Assembly: GCA_025331565.1 (NCBI GenBank)
Contig: JAFREQ010000040.1
Location: forward strand, 1,443,501-1,507,500
Length of the DNA: 64,000 bases
Direction: 5' to 3'
Origin: Holacanthus passer
Lineage: Eukaryota > Chordata > Actinopteri > Pomacanthidae
The notes under the pieces are model-generated. The model saw only the letters and a list, made by a program, of their open reading frames with translations, did not search any database and was not told the origin of the DNA. The position numbers and the translations under genes are program-made. This document shows, one piece after another, positions 35,746 through 47,700 of this stretch (its first letter is position 1; every line of letters starts with the position of its first letter).

Positions 35746-38259
35746 ACTTGTGAAAGTAAAGACTCATTGTGCATAATCTATATCTACAATATCAACTTAA
35801 AAATAATAGACAGATTAACCAGCAATCATCTAGGTCCAGACTACACGGCAAACAGCTGCAGGGTTCAAACCCAGAGCCTTCTTCCAATAAGTACGAATTA
35901 AGGTACTTGGATATATCCTAGCTGGTATTTTAAAATCAGGTATTAGATTTATTAAGCAGGTCGTGTGAGCCCTGGGATTCCTCCTCCTGACTTTTTTAGC
36001 TTCCTGTGGATGTGCGTCACTCACCTCCCCCTCATCACCTCCCCCAACTGGAGCACAAGGTTCTGTCATGCAAACTACTTTTTTGCCAAATCAAATTTGA
36101 ATGGATTGGAGGGATGACAACCATTCCCAGTGAATGGATTTGCAAGGGACTTAGTTCCTCCTTGGCACACATCCCTGCTTCAAGAAGAGCCACCAGACAG
36201 AGCGCCTATGCAGCTGCACATCTCTGCCATCGCAGAAATATTTTGCATTCCTGCAGTGAATTTCATACATAACGTGATTGGATCCATCCAGTGGAGATCT
36301 GGCAGACTCGCCTCTAATCTAGTTACTTCCACATCTGGATTAAATGAACTGTTTGCCAAGTAGATGCAGGATGATACATTGTTTTACACATATTTTATTA
36401 TTGAAGCAGAACCGTGTTTATCTGACATCTGAGGAATGGAAGTTGTTTTCTCCGGTGCAATCATTGGATGACTACATTATTACATTAGTCCTTACTTTGA
36501 ACCTCAAAGGTAAAATGGCTTCTCCGAGATGCAATCACAGAGCTGCGGCGTGATTTAACAGCTCCTCGGCTCGAATCGTTTATGGAAAGCCAACTGCGAT
36601 TGCTTCTGAAGTCAGACCTTTTCAGACAGCCGGTGCGGTCCAGTTGTACACGGCTGGCGCTCCTAGGTTTGACAGCTTCACTACTGTTCTCGAGCACAAC
36701 ATGACAGCAATATGTTAGGCCGGCGTAGCTGTCACATTTAGATCCCACAAGCATGCGGCTGCCCCACAGCTTTTTCCTAGTAGTCCCCGCTGCATCCTTT
36801 GGATTCTTAAGTGCAGCTGTGGAAGGTGACCGAAACAGTTGGCCGGGAGCGTGATGATTTTTTGATGCCCTCTGCTGGTGCCTTGTGGCTGCTAATTGGT
36901 GCTTGTGAAGCTCTATTAATAACGCTGTGATTTATTTTACCACGTAGTATTTCAAGTCCGTGAAGCCATTAAAATTAATCTAAAAACAATTGAGAACACA
37001 AGTGGAGGTCTTTAAATCACAAATATCCTCATCTTTCAATCATAATATATTGAACAAAAATGTCTTTTTTTTTTCCATTCACAAACATAAACACACTAGA
37101 AAACTATGAAAACTTAGTTGCCCAACAAACAAACAGCAGAGCGACCTGAGAAAAACCTCTCAATATTGCTTATTATTTTTTTTAACAAAGGTATTTCAGT
37201 CATGGGCAGGAGAGAAAAAAAGGTGTTTGTGGCTTCTTTTGTAATTACGTTTGTTCATTTTATTCGGCTCTGCGCTGAAACTGAACTCAGCGGTGCTGTT
37301 GCCATAGAGCCGCCGCCTTGGCTGAGCGGCATCATGAGGCAAATTAGGCCGTCAGAAGTGAGTCTTCGCTCCTTTTAAAAAGCGCGTATTATCAAACTTC
37401 ATCTTTTACACAGAATCATTTTACCATCCATATACATAAATTGTCAGACATAAAACTTTCTGGTCTGTTTTCTGCCTTTTTCAGATCAGCGTAGTCAAAA
37501 ATGTCCATATTGAGGTTGAAGTATTTATCCTGGGTATCATCTGTTTTTTTTGGATTGATAACACCTGAAGTGACCGGTGACATCCGTTCAGTCTCATCTC
37601 TGCACCCTGTCTGCTCTGCGTTTGTTTTGCCACAGGGATTTGTCAAACCTGTAAATGGGGACTGAACAGGATGTTTTATCCCTGTTGGTCTGTTGATATT
37701 ATGCATTTTCAGAGAAAGAGTACATGACACAACAGCTGGGCAAGCGAGATGTATATCAGTATCCATGATGCTGGATGTTTTCTGTTTATTACTGATCCCA
37801 CAGACAGCCTTTTCATTCATACCTTCTCCTGATGGAGCAGAGCTGGACAGACTAGTTGATCAGTCAATAGCAATATTCCTAATCAATGAATTCTTTAAAG
37901 CTGCAATAATGAACCCATGTGAACGATCACTTCTCTCTGCAGCTCCCTTCAGCCCTACAGAGCTTTTTCAGCTCTTTGTTTTTGCTTCTGACGTCCACGA
38001 CTTCACCGTTTCGCTTCACTCTCTGTGCTTTCATAAAGCCCATTTCCAGCAGCAGCAGGCAGCTGTTTTCAGTGAAAAAGCTCAGATAAAGCCAGTGTGA
38101 GCTACCTGCCCGGCACCAAACCGTCGACAGTCAAAGGTAGCAGCTAGCGGGAGAAGTCTGCGGATCATTTAGCTGCTAAAGAGACAGATGTTTGTTGCTT
38201 CATGCCTGCTGGATGTGGAACAAGGAAACCGCTCGCAAACACATTCAACAAATGAATAA

Positions 38260-38440
38260 GTTGATAATATGTCAGTCTTGTGTTTGCATAGTTAATTAAT
38301 GCAGCTTCAAGTCATTTATAAAACAAAACATTTGCTGGTTTCAGCTTCTCAAATGTGAGGATTTATGGCTTTTTCTCTGTTTTATACTATTGAACTCATT
38401 TGGGCTTTGTACTGTTGGTTGGACAAAAACAATTTACAGA
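38260..38440 (+). repeat. Residual GATTAATC-family repeat
   Basis: TTCAGCTTCTCAAATGTGAG, a TCTGTTTTATACTATTG block and GGACAAAAACAATTTACAGA match 35540-35745. Confidence 0.45.
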
Positions 38441-39443
38441 TGTTACACCGGGCACCAGGAGAGTGTGATGGGTATTTTCACCACATGTTAAAGACATGAA
38501 AGCATTTGATGAGACTATCAAACCAAAACAGACTGATTTCAATCCCAAACTGGACACAAATGAAGGAATACCACATTAAAAATGAAGAAGGAAAAAAAGA
38601 ATACAATCATGCTTGCTGACAAAACGCTGCACAAAAATGTCCCAAACAAAAACATGTGCTACGAGACAACAGGGATGTTTTAGCGCCGCGTCTTCATTAG
38701 CTTGTCTGAACCTCAGCGTGGGTAATTAATGAAAATACTGAAATAACATTTTCACAATACAGATGACTAAGACAGCCAGGCAGAGCACGGACCCAGCACA
38801 AAGGAGTGTGGGGGTGAGGGACGTCTCTGCATTACACCTTCAATAAGGAAGTAAAGGCTCCATTTCTTACACATTCAAGTTTTCACAGATTTGTGCCTGA
38901 TCTCTTCCATATTATCTCATTGTATAGGGACTCACATCTTCTCTATGAGTTCTATGTGTGAAAAAAAAACATGTTTAGAAATCTCACTTACTTCAAGGTT
39001 CAACTTCAAGGATGTGCACGATCAAAACACTGTCACCTACAGATTATGGCTGATGTTTGCAGTTTTGCAAAAGCGCTTTGAGATTGTCTGTAGCTTGCAA
39101 AACCACAAATGCACCGTGGGACAGCAGGGACGCTGAACTCGCTATGACAATGACTCCTCGTTGATATTTCATTTGCAAATATATGCAAGTCTTGTTTATA
39201 TTTGTGTAATTTCCGCTCAAAAAGAAAATGTCCACTTTGTTGTATTTTGGATTGCGTTGTTTGCCCTACTTTCCTCCACACCAACTTGGCACGCTGAAGC
39301 TCCCACTCAGCACTAGCCCACAGTGTCTGGCAGGGACGTGTCTGGTTCACATTTCTGCGAGCCTCCCTGCCAGTTATGCTTTCTAGGGCCACAGTCGAAC
39401 ACAGAGGGACGGGGCCCTCGCCATCCAAGCTCGCAGCGAGATC

Positions 39444-39489
39444 TGGAGTGTGATCTGCTCTCCGTCCGCAGGGAGCAGATCACACTCCA
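39444..39489. other. Perfect 17-bp hairpin
   Basis: The arms 39444-39460 and 39473-39489 are perfectly complementary (left arm TGGAGTGTGATCTGCTC), with a 12-nt loop that can add one or two further pairs. It lies in non-repetitive DNA. It could be a cruciform, a small hairpin RNA or a terminal-repeat remnant; no function is shown. Confidence 0.85.
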
Positions 39490-42400
39490 CGCATGTTTTT
39501 TAAACTCTTGAATTAATGAGCGAGCGGCAGGATTCATCATTAGGGCTCGTTTGAGTCGAGTATTTCATAATAGCGGCGATCACTTGAGACCAGCTGTTCC
39601 AGGAACATGTAAACACACCAGAGAGGAAACGTGTTTCACATATTGAATCTCGACATATGAGTCCATATTGCAATGCAACTTGGTAAGTGATCGTTAAATG
39701 ATGAAACACATGTGCTTACATATTCTACTACAGTCGGAGTGGGAATAAAAAATGGATGGCTGTTAGATCTGAGATTTCATTGCACCTCTCGGGTGAAAAG
39801 GAAGCCGGTTAGAGCATCTGGCTTCCTGATGGAGGGACTGACCAACTCTGCTGATATTAGGCTTTTTGAATGAAGACTATTATACCACAAGATGAACATT
39901 TGCATGCATCATCGCAGCTTCTAGAAACGAACACACGCTTGATCATTTAAACAGCGAGAGGTATGCAGATGAGTATCTTACTTCCCGCTGAAGGTGAATG
40001 ATAAAAACAAATTCATGAGCTCACACAACCTAAAGGTCTGCAGTCTCGCCGGAATAACACGAGACCGGGCTGAGCGCTACAAACGCCGGCAAAGCTGAGG
40101 TAATAATTTAGACGTGCCGCCAGAAGACAGGTCTTACTGAGCTCTTAGGAAACCATGACGGCACCTCATCCGTCATCTGTCATCCTCCCTTCAGCCCATC
40201 TCCTGGGCCCGGCTGGAGAGCATCCTCCATCTCTCTTTGCCCACATAGACAGACACATACACCCTCAAATATGATGGATGAGGGCAGCGAGCACACAAGC
40301 CTCACTCTTTCAACAGAGCATGACTCCATTTACACCTACAACATTACCAGTGAGCACTGTCTGGCTGGTGGACCGCAGTGTTGTCCTCATCCCGACCGGC
40401 TTTATGAACAAATGCAGACAGATGTAGGACGCACTCGGCTCCATTTTCGCTCACATTCTGGGACTCAAAGCTGAAGTGGATGCATAAGTTTCAAAGAACC
40501 AGTGTTATTAAGATGGAAAAAGAACACGTATTAGCATATTAAAATGTTCCTTCCGGCATGAGAATAAAAAAGTTAAAAATAGTGAGTCACAGTTAGATTT
40601 GCATCACAGTTGTTTGACTGTAATCTGTCATGAAATCATCTTTGGGAGTGTATGAGTGCAATGCTCACTCACTTGAGTTTAAGCCAATGAGTGTCAAAAA
40701 TATTTTTTTTCTTTGAATGAGAAAAATGATAACAGCCTGTATTTTGGTACTTTATAGTATTTAAAGCTTCTGTACTTTTATGTCCTCAGCACTGTCAAGC
40801 TCAGATGTACTTTTATGAGAAATACGTCATGAATCATCCCCCGCTTTTTAACTAACCTTAATTATTTTTGTGCCGCTGACGGCTCGTACGATTCCTCTCT
40901 CTTAGGAAGCCAGGAGATACAGTGTTTTCGCTTTTTACAGTAAGTCACCTTGTTTGGATTCGGCTTTCAGGGAAATGCGCATTACAAATTTCTTTTACAG
41001 TTTCTGAGATGGCACACCTGTCAAAGCCTGTTTCATATTTAATATGTTTGCTTAACTCCTCGTTTTTTTTTTTTTGGTAACTAGCTGATTTCACAGGAAC
41101 ATTATGTGAAAGATAAAGGGATAATATGACTGTGAGTAACTGTAACAAGTGTAGGGTGACGCTAAATTAATGTACATATATTCTATATTTATATATATGA
41201 GAGTCTCTTGAACTGATTCACTGGAAAAACAGACAAAAGATTTAACATTAAAGAAACTATTTAAACCCTTTTAATTAGACCACAGCAGTTTTTATACAAT
41301 GCTATGTAAAGATGTGCAGAGGCGTCACACTGTTCAACCTTAATGATTTCAAGTTAACTTTGTGAGAGTTTCAGGGCGAATATTCTCATAAGACTCATAC
41401 TGCATTGTGCATGTTGCATGTTGTTAATTTAATTGAACTGATACTTTGGATAATGAACCGTGGTTATATGTTGCTTCAGTCCAAGCACAAACTCCTATTA
41501 TTCATATGCATGAGCCTTGAGGGATTAAACACCACAAAACCAAATAACTTTTCTTCAAGAGTAACTGAACCTGGCTGAAAAACAAAAACTGCACCGTGAC
41601 CTCGGTCTCCGCCTCGGCATTGCTGTTGAGTGAAGTGCGTCTGCAGCACCTGTTACCACACCCAGCAGTGATGTGACAGCACGCTGACAATTATGCAGAC
41701 GTGACGCAAGTATGTCTGCGGTGTGGAGGGTTTATTCTGTGTCAAAGTCAACCTCCCCCGTGAGACAGTTTGTAAAAATGTAGACAACATCCACTCATGT
41801 TACTTAGGGAGGACAGTCAGAGGAAGCTTTTCAGGAAAGTGTCTCTGAATGGCGGTGCATCTGCTGACCACAGGCTCAGCTGTTCGTAATGTCATTGCTC
41901 GATAATTATAAAAGAAACAAAATGGCAATGATCCACATTTCACATTAGAGGCATCAAATCCTAAGATGATGCAAATGCTGTCAAATCTGTGACTATTCTC
42001 ATCCACAGACGCTCAGACAAAACACACAAACCCCATCAAACCTCTGCACATGAGTCTGTGTCCGAGTCAAGACCGAGATCACTGAAGCCAGGTCTCTTTC
42101 ATCACCGCAGGTTTGAACTATAGGTCTATTATATTTTAAATGAGCGTATTCTTAACAAAATCAAGTGTTTCAAATTATTCTGAAACAGCTAACAGGGAAA
42201 TGAAAGAGGAAGAGAGAGACGTTCTCTGCAGGCTGTGACATGGTTGTGAATCAGTGTTGCTTAATTTTTTAAGGGGTCATGAGCCAAAAAGGTTGAGAAC
42301 CGCCGGTTTAATACGAGAATTACAAAGTGTGCTTATAACATTGCTTTTACTTAATGAATATATCAGCGATGTGGAATTAGAATCTATGCGTTAATAAATC

Positions 42401-43214
42401 ACCGACACGCAGCCATGACTGAGACTGAACCCAGCTGGCCCAACTCCAAGACAACATTTGAATGTTAGATTGAGATCATGGCTGAGAGAAGGCCCTGAAG
42501 TGTTAATACACATATGTTTACTGGGGATGTGAACAGCAAGAGAAATGTGCTGTGACGTGAAGGAGGAATGTCAGCCATTGTGGTTATGTAATGTTGACTC
42601 TTCAGGTATTTTAGCTAAGTGGGCTCTACTGAATATGTCTATATATATATATAAAAAAGCTCTTAGTTGCAGATGTGAGCAGCTTCAGTCACATAACAGC
42701 AGCTGAGGCATGAGAGGGAGCCATAAAAGTAATTAAAGCATTTTAGTTGTGGATGTGCAAATTTACACTAATCTATAGTTTTAGACGCACAAAATCTGTG
42801 AGCAGTAATAACCTGATTGTCCTCAGAGTGAATGTGTGTACACTAAACTTCCTGCTCCCTCTTTAATGTGATATCATAATCCATCCCATGCTTTCTAATA
42901 ATCCATGGAGTGAGTAAAGCTAATACTCCCACTTTGCCCTAATTAATTTGGAGCTAGAGGGCCACATCTATTTAATTTGAAGATCTGCCATTTTCTCTAT
43001 TCATGTCAGGGATACACAAAAGTTTGGTCTAAGGAGAATCTGACCTGTTACATAAACTAAACTAAAATCAATCTTAGCTGAAATGAACGCAACAGTGTTT
43101 AAATTTTGCAGCAATTCTCAAGAATATTTTGCCATTTTCTTGCCACAGATTTGCCAGTTTCTTGTGCGATTTACTATTGCTTTCCTGTTTATTCAGATAT
43201 TTATTCCTTTTCTC

Positions 43215-43240
43215 TTTATTTATTTATTTATTTATTTTTT
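43215..43240. repeat. (TTTA)n tract
   Basis: About six tandem TTTA units. Confidence 0.9.
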
Positions 43241-43339
43241 TGCTGATCCTGCTCTTATCGATTGGCTGCACTCTGTTGCAGCTGAGAGGGATGGGTAGGT
43301 GGTGCGTGGGCGTTTTATGATCCGTCCTCATCCTCTTTC

Positions 43340-43800
43340 CATCCTGTAAAGTGCTTAACGACAATCAATCTTAACTCCCCTCCTTAGGAGATAACGTCGA
43401 CCATGAGGTTGGTATTGATTTGTGAAGAGGCCTCCAGGTGGTCTTTAGTCATTCCACAAATCCTACCTACCCACCGACAGAGAAAAATACTGATTTAGAA
43501 GGAATCGAGTAACCCAGGAGCCATAACCTCTATTAATCAAATTAGTTGGCTGGTGAATGGAGCAGTTAGATTAGTTGGTTACATAATGAATTGTGCTGCC
43601 CATCTGATTGTCACATAGATTTATGCCCCAGTCGCCATTTGTAGGTGAGTATATCCTTCTCCTGACATCTGAATTAGACTCCTGTACGGCTGCTCGGCCC
43701 GGATTATGGCACAAAGGACTGTAACATCAGATACCGTGTATTGATTAATACGACCACCTGATCATATCTGTCATCCATCAGCCATTTTATAGGATTTCAA
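43340..43800. promoter_or_regulatory. Candidate conserved noncoding element
   Basis: The block is free of recognisable repeats, has balanced base composition and is dense in homeodomain-type TAAT/ATTA sites (for example GATTAATACGACC, TCTATTAATCAAATTAG). Conservation itself cannot be seen from a single sequence. Confidence 0.25.
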
Positions 43801-44359
43801 AAGAGAGAAAACGGTCTTGTTAAGGTGACAATTTTATGGTCGAGACAACTACAGAGTGCTCACCAGGTCCAGATTTACTCTCCACATTGATTCAAATGTG
43901 TCTGACATTCAAGAGATTTTTAGCTGAAAAAGAAGATTCACATCCGGTACAAGAGTGCTTAGAGATCAGCGTCGCAGAAGACTGGCTCGAGTTCTAAGAG
44001 GCAATCTTACAAATGGAAGGTCACTGCTTTGGTCCTTTATGACACCTGCTGTCCATTCTGATTAAGAAAGACATTGAACTGCCACAGCAGGAGCACCAGC
44101 AGTATCTTTACCTGCAGCTCCGTCTTTACTGTGATAAATACACATGTCGGTCTGCCTGTAATGATTGTGGAAAAAGGAGAATCTGGCAGATTTGCGATAT
44201 CAGAGTATTCTAAATCCTACCACACTAAAATTGCATATATGCATCTTCTATCTGAAGGGTATCAAATCATTCAGTGCATCACTCATCCTAATCATTTTAA
44301 CCCTTGAGAGCATTTCTAAATGTAAAGTTGTTTTATGCACGAGGCTCAGGACGGCGTAC

Positions 44360-44720
44360 GTATGACAGCACCCACGCAACGAGCTGATGTTGTCATTCCT
44401 CATCGGGCTGAACACACAGCGTCATAACTCACCGGGGTTTTTCGTTTGCTTTATCGTGACACGCTACAGCGTTTATGGCTAAATAACAGGACACACTAAA
44501 TTTCCCTTAACTGCCGTCCCTGTGCACTCCTCAGTGCCTAAAGCATTTGCATTAATCACCATCCTCATGCATTTAGTCTTTCTCGAGCTGTACTGTGGGT
44601 CCACGCGACGCGGTAAAACTGTCCAGAGCGTTACCAGATAAAAGATATAACGCCCTGGCCCGTTTTAGAAGCCTCTCTCTGTCTTCATGTTTATGCTAAT
44701 AAGGCTCATTATGATGCTTT
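44360..44720. promoter_or_regulatory. Candidate conserved noncoding element with octamer site
   Basis: This repeat-free block contains a perfect POU octamer ATTTGCAT (44545-44552) running into TTAAT, plus several CpGs unusual for the surrounding desert. The enhancer role is inference. Confidence 0.25.
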
Positions 44721-45254
44721 ATAGAAATCTGGGCCCGCACAGGAAGTCACATGACCAGGACTTGGTACACTCTTTTGGAGGTCATTCAAATTCAATGGGG
44801 ACCCGGTGTAATTAATCAAAATAATGTATTCTGGAGAAACAAGGCCTGTTGGACAGCAGTGTTCAACAACGATGGGAACACGGAGCGTATTTGACCATGT
44901 GCCAACGCATCCATATTGGCATGGCGTAGAGGAGGAAGCAGCTTTGGATAAGTCTTCATTGTTTGCATGCACCTAAATAATCGAGCCTAGAATCTATGAG
45001 AAAGGCTACGACATTATTTCTTACTCTTTTTCTTTTGCAAAATGCATCAGTAAAATCAGAAGAGTTTAGCCTGTAGCTCACTTTAAAGCACCCACCAGAA
45101 AGACTTAAAAGTCTGACTGTCTCTGCAGATATTGTCAGATTTATTGCGCATATGAATCTCAATGGTGAAAAAAATGTGCCTCTGAATTACTCCTTACTGA
45201 CAATATCATTAATTGAAAGTACATAGGCGCTGGGATAAGAACTGACAAACAGAC

Positions 45255-45350
45255 TAAAGATAGAACTTTATTCATCCCGAGGGGAATTGTTGTGCAGCAG
45301 TTGAGCTACAAAGCTGGAAGAGTGCAACCATGAAAAAAAAAAAAAGCTGT
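45255..45350 (+). repeat. ACTTTATTCATCCCGAGGGG repeat
   Basis: AACTTTATTCATCCCGAGGG and a TTGTTGTGCAGCAG block, then ACAAAG and GAGTGCAACCATGAA, match 47573-47700 closely. Confidence 0.6.
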
Positions 45351-46350
45351 TAAGTCTTGATACAGAGATATATTTTTCACTCTGGTTTCCACTTATCTTT
45401 GCTTCAAATTAATTCAGTGCATAAAAGAAATTATCAGCCGTTTTTCTTTTTTCATATCAGTCACAAAGGCCTTTAAGAGAATGAGGCTTTTGTGGCCAAG
45501 AATACGAAGGTCAGAAAGTCAGTATGGAAGTCGTGTCCCACAAAGACTGTGAATAGATGTTTCTCTTTGACCTACATACAGATAATTCTGGAGCCTTTTA
45601 TTAGCCATAAAAGATATAAGACTTGAGTACTGCGGCAGGATACCAGATACAGTTATCATGCACTTGTAGACTTCACACTAACTCCAGATATCCTGATTTT
45701 GATACTAGTGAAAATATTTCCAAAAGATTTTTTTTTTTTTTTTTTGCCACAGATATTTTTAAACCTTTCTCGGGCTTGTTTGGCTTCACTTTAAAACGGG
45801 AAGTGGTCTTGTCGCCCCCAGGACCATCTTAAACTGGCACCTTTCCATTCACAGAGGAAACATTTACTGCCTTCGCAGCCATTTCGCCAGCTGAGTTATT
45901 TTTTTCTTTAATCCACAAAGGGGCTTTAGTGTAATATGCATACACAGAAATGCCACTTCAATTATCTGGAACTGCTATAATGAGAGGAAACACGGTCCAT
46001 TAAGGTTCATCCTCCTACCCTGCTTACTGTGATCACTGAATACTAACAAAATAAATGAAAAAGTAAAAACACAAAATAAAATGCCTTTGGGTCTTTATGG
46101 GGGGACCTTCTACTGAGCCACACACACTCCCAAATTAAAGGTGGTAAGGTATACGTTTTCTCTCTTAGCCTTAATATACAGACGGATGACATAAATAATG
46201 AGTGGAGAAAGATAAGAAATGCAAATGCTTATATACAGAGAACAAGGGGACACTGAATGGTCTGATGATATGAAAATGATTTGAATCATGTGGCCTTCAG
46301 TAACCAGATTTTAACCCAGTTGAACACCTGTGGGAAAAGTCGGGGCGGTG

Positions 46351-46410
46351 TGATAAAAACACACAGCGTCTGTTGTGGGACTAATAAAGGAATATCTTAT
46401 CTTACCTTTT
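46351..46410 (-). repeat. CCTTTATTAGTCCCACAA repeat fragment
   Basis: On the minus strand this reads AGATAAGATATTCCTTTATT then AGTCCCACAA, a close relative of the repeat at 11132. Confidence 0.55.
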
Positions 46411-46863
46411 CTCAGATGATTCATCTTATTTATCAGTAGAATGGAATCCCCATCTGGTTTTGTCCAATGACAATTCCAATAAAGTTCATTTAAATTGGTT
46501 TTGTTATGCAATTCTATTATGAAAGTAAAGTAGGAAGAACAAAGAAAAATATGGCATCACAGATGTGCTGGAAGATGCAAACAATATGGTGTCTGTTCTG
46601 CAGTGAGTGAGTTTTATATCACAGCACTCTCAGTCAATACTACAGTTTCAACCACATCTGAAATACCACTCCAGCAATATCAAAACAAGCTCAACGCAGT
46701 TTATTCATATGGGGGGAATTGGACCGTTAAACTGCTGAAACTGCAAGACATCCAACCAAAAAAAAAACAAACCGATCATCTGGGAGATCGCTGATCATCG
46801 TGAACCCCCTCATCAGAATGTACGTCAAGCAACAGCCTTTCTTTCTTCCTTTTTACCTTCCTT

Positions 46864-46934
46864 TTTTCTACCTCAGTCCATCCAGTGTCTGCTGGGTTCA
46901 TGCTGGCAGACACTGGACGGACTGAGGTGGAAAA
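46864..46934. ncRNA. Long near-perfect hairpin, microRNA-precursor-like
   Basis: Positions 46864-46892 pair with 46906-46934 with one A/C mismatch and one G-T wobble; a 22-nt core (46871-46892 with 46906-46927) contains only the mismatch. The 13-nt loop can close further by two wobbles and a G-C pair. Size and shape resemble a pre-miRNA on either strand. No known microRNA is recognised and a foldback repeat is an alternative. Confidence 0.35.
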
Positions 46935-47117
46935 GCTGGTCACTGTGTCGATGAGTTGATCAGTATGATACACAACACGGGACAAAACGATCAATCGTCG
47001 CACACGATGCCCATTTTCATTCTCAACAGCCTACATCTGTCAGGTCGGACCAATATCATGTAGCTGAACCAGGTATTGGACAGTGCTCTCCACCACCATC
47101 ATCACAACACCAAAGGA

Positions 47118-47165
47118 GTAAATATCCTTTTGATAAATCATCCATCCAGCAGATCTAGAAACTAC
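47118..47165 (+). repeat. Fragment of CATCCATCCAGTAGATCTAGA repeat
   Basis: AATCATCCATCCAGCAGATC then TAGAAAC resembles TCATCCATCCAGTAGATGTA then GAAA at 59596-59620. Confidence 0.4.
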
Positions 47166-47394
47166 ACCGGGCTGAAAATCTTCCAGTTTCCTGTCGTGGC
47201 CCAGACACCTTATAAGACACTTTCTTATTGATTACAGCCAACAAGATACAACCTTTTGTATCTCAATTGCAATATATATAACTACTATAAATCTTCTAAG
47301 TCTGAGCTCCACTGTGTTTCTAGTAAGTGACAGCTCAAGGTCATTTCGTCACATTGGTAGGAGACAAGGATTCAACCTTCCCACTTGTGGAATG

Positions 47395-47572
47395 TACATG
47401 TACCCAAGTACTGTCCTTACAGTAAATACCATTTCAGATGTACTTGTACTTTACTTGAGTATTTAGATTTTATTCTAATTTACTGCTCCACTATAGTTTA
47501 GAAGGAAATTGCGCTTTTAAGTTTTACATGTTTTACATACAGGATATGATGACTTTTATAAAAAATGATGCG
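47395..47572 (+). repeat. Dispersed repeat of TACTTGAGTATTTAGATTTT type
   Basis: GTACTTTACTTGAGTATTTA then GATTTTATTCTAATTTACTG and CTCCACTATAGTTTAGAAGG follow the consensus of a common teleost repeat also present at 2925. Confidence 0.55.
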
Positions 47573-47700
47573 TTAAGATAAAACAGAACTTCATTCATCC
47601 CGAGGGAAACTGTTGAGCAGCAGCTGCAGTACAAAGTAGGAAAGAGAGCAAATATTCACCCAACCATGAATAAAATATTAGAAATAATATAATAAAATGC
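47573..47700 (+). repeat. ACTTCATTCATCCCGAGGG repeat
   Basis: AACTTCATTCATCCCGAGGG and GAGCAGCAGCTGCAGTACAA, then AACCATGAATAAAATATTAG. Sister copy of 45255-45350. Confidence 0.6.

Noticed and set aside
35840..35880. GGTTCAAACC motif resembling a tRNA B box
   Set aside because: No A box or cloverleaf can be formed around it.
43925..43955. CACATCCGGTAC shared with the apip promoter (12163)
   Set aside because: The match is about 12 nt with no extension, so it is likely coincidence or a common ETS-type site.
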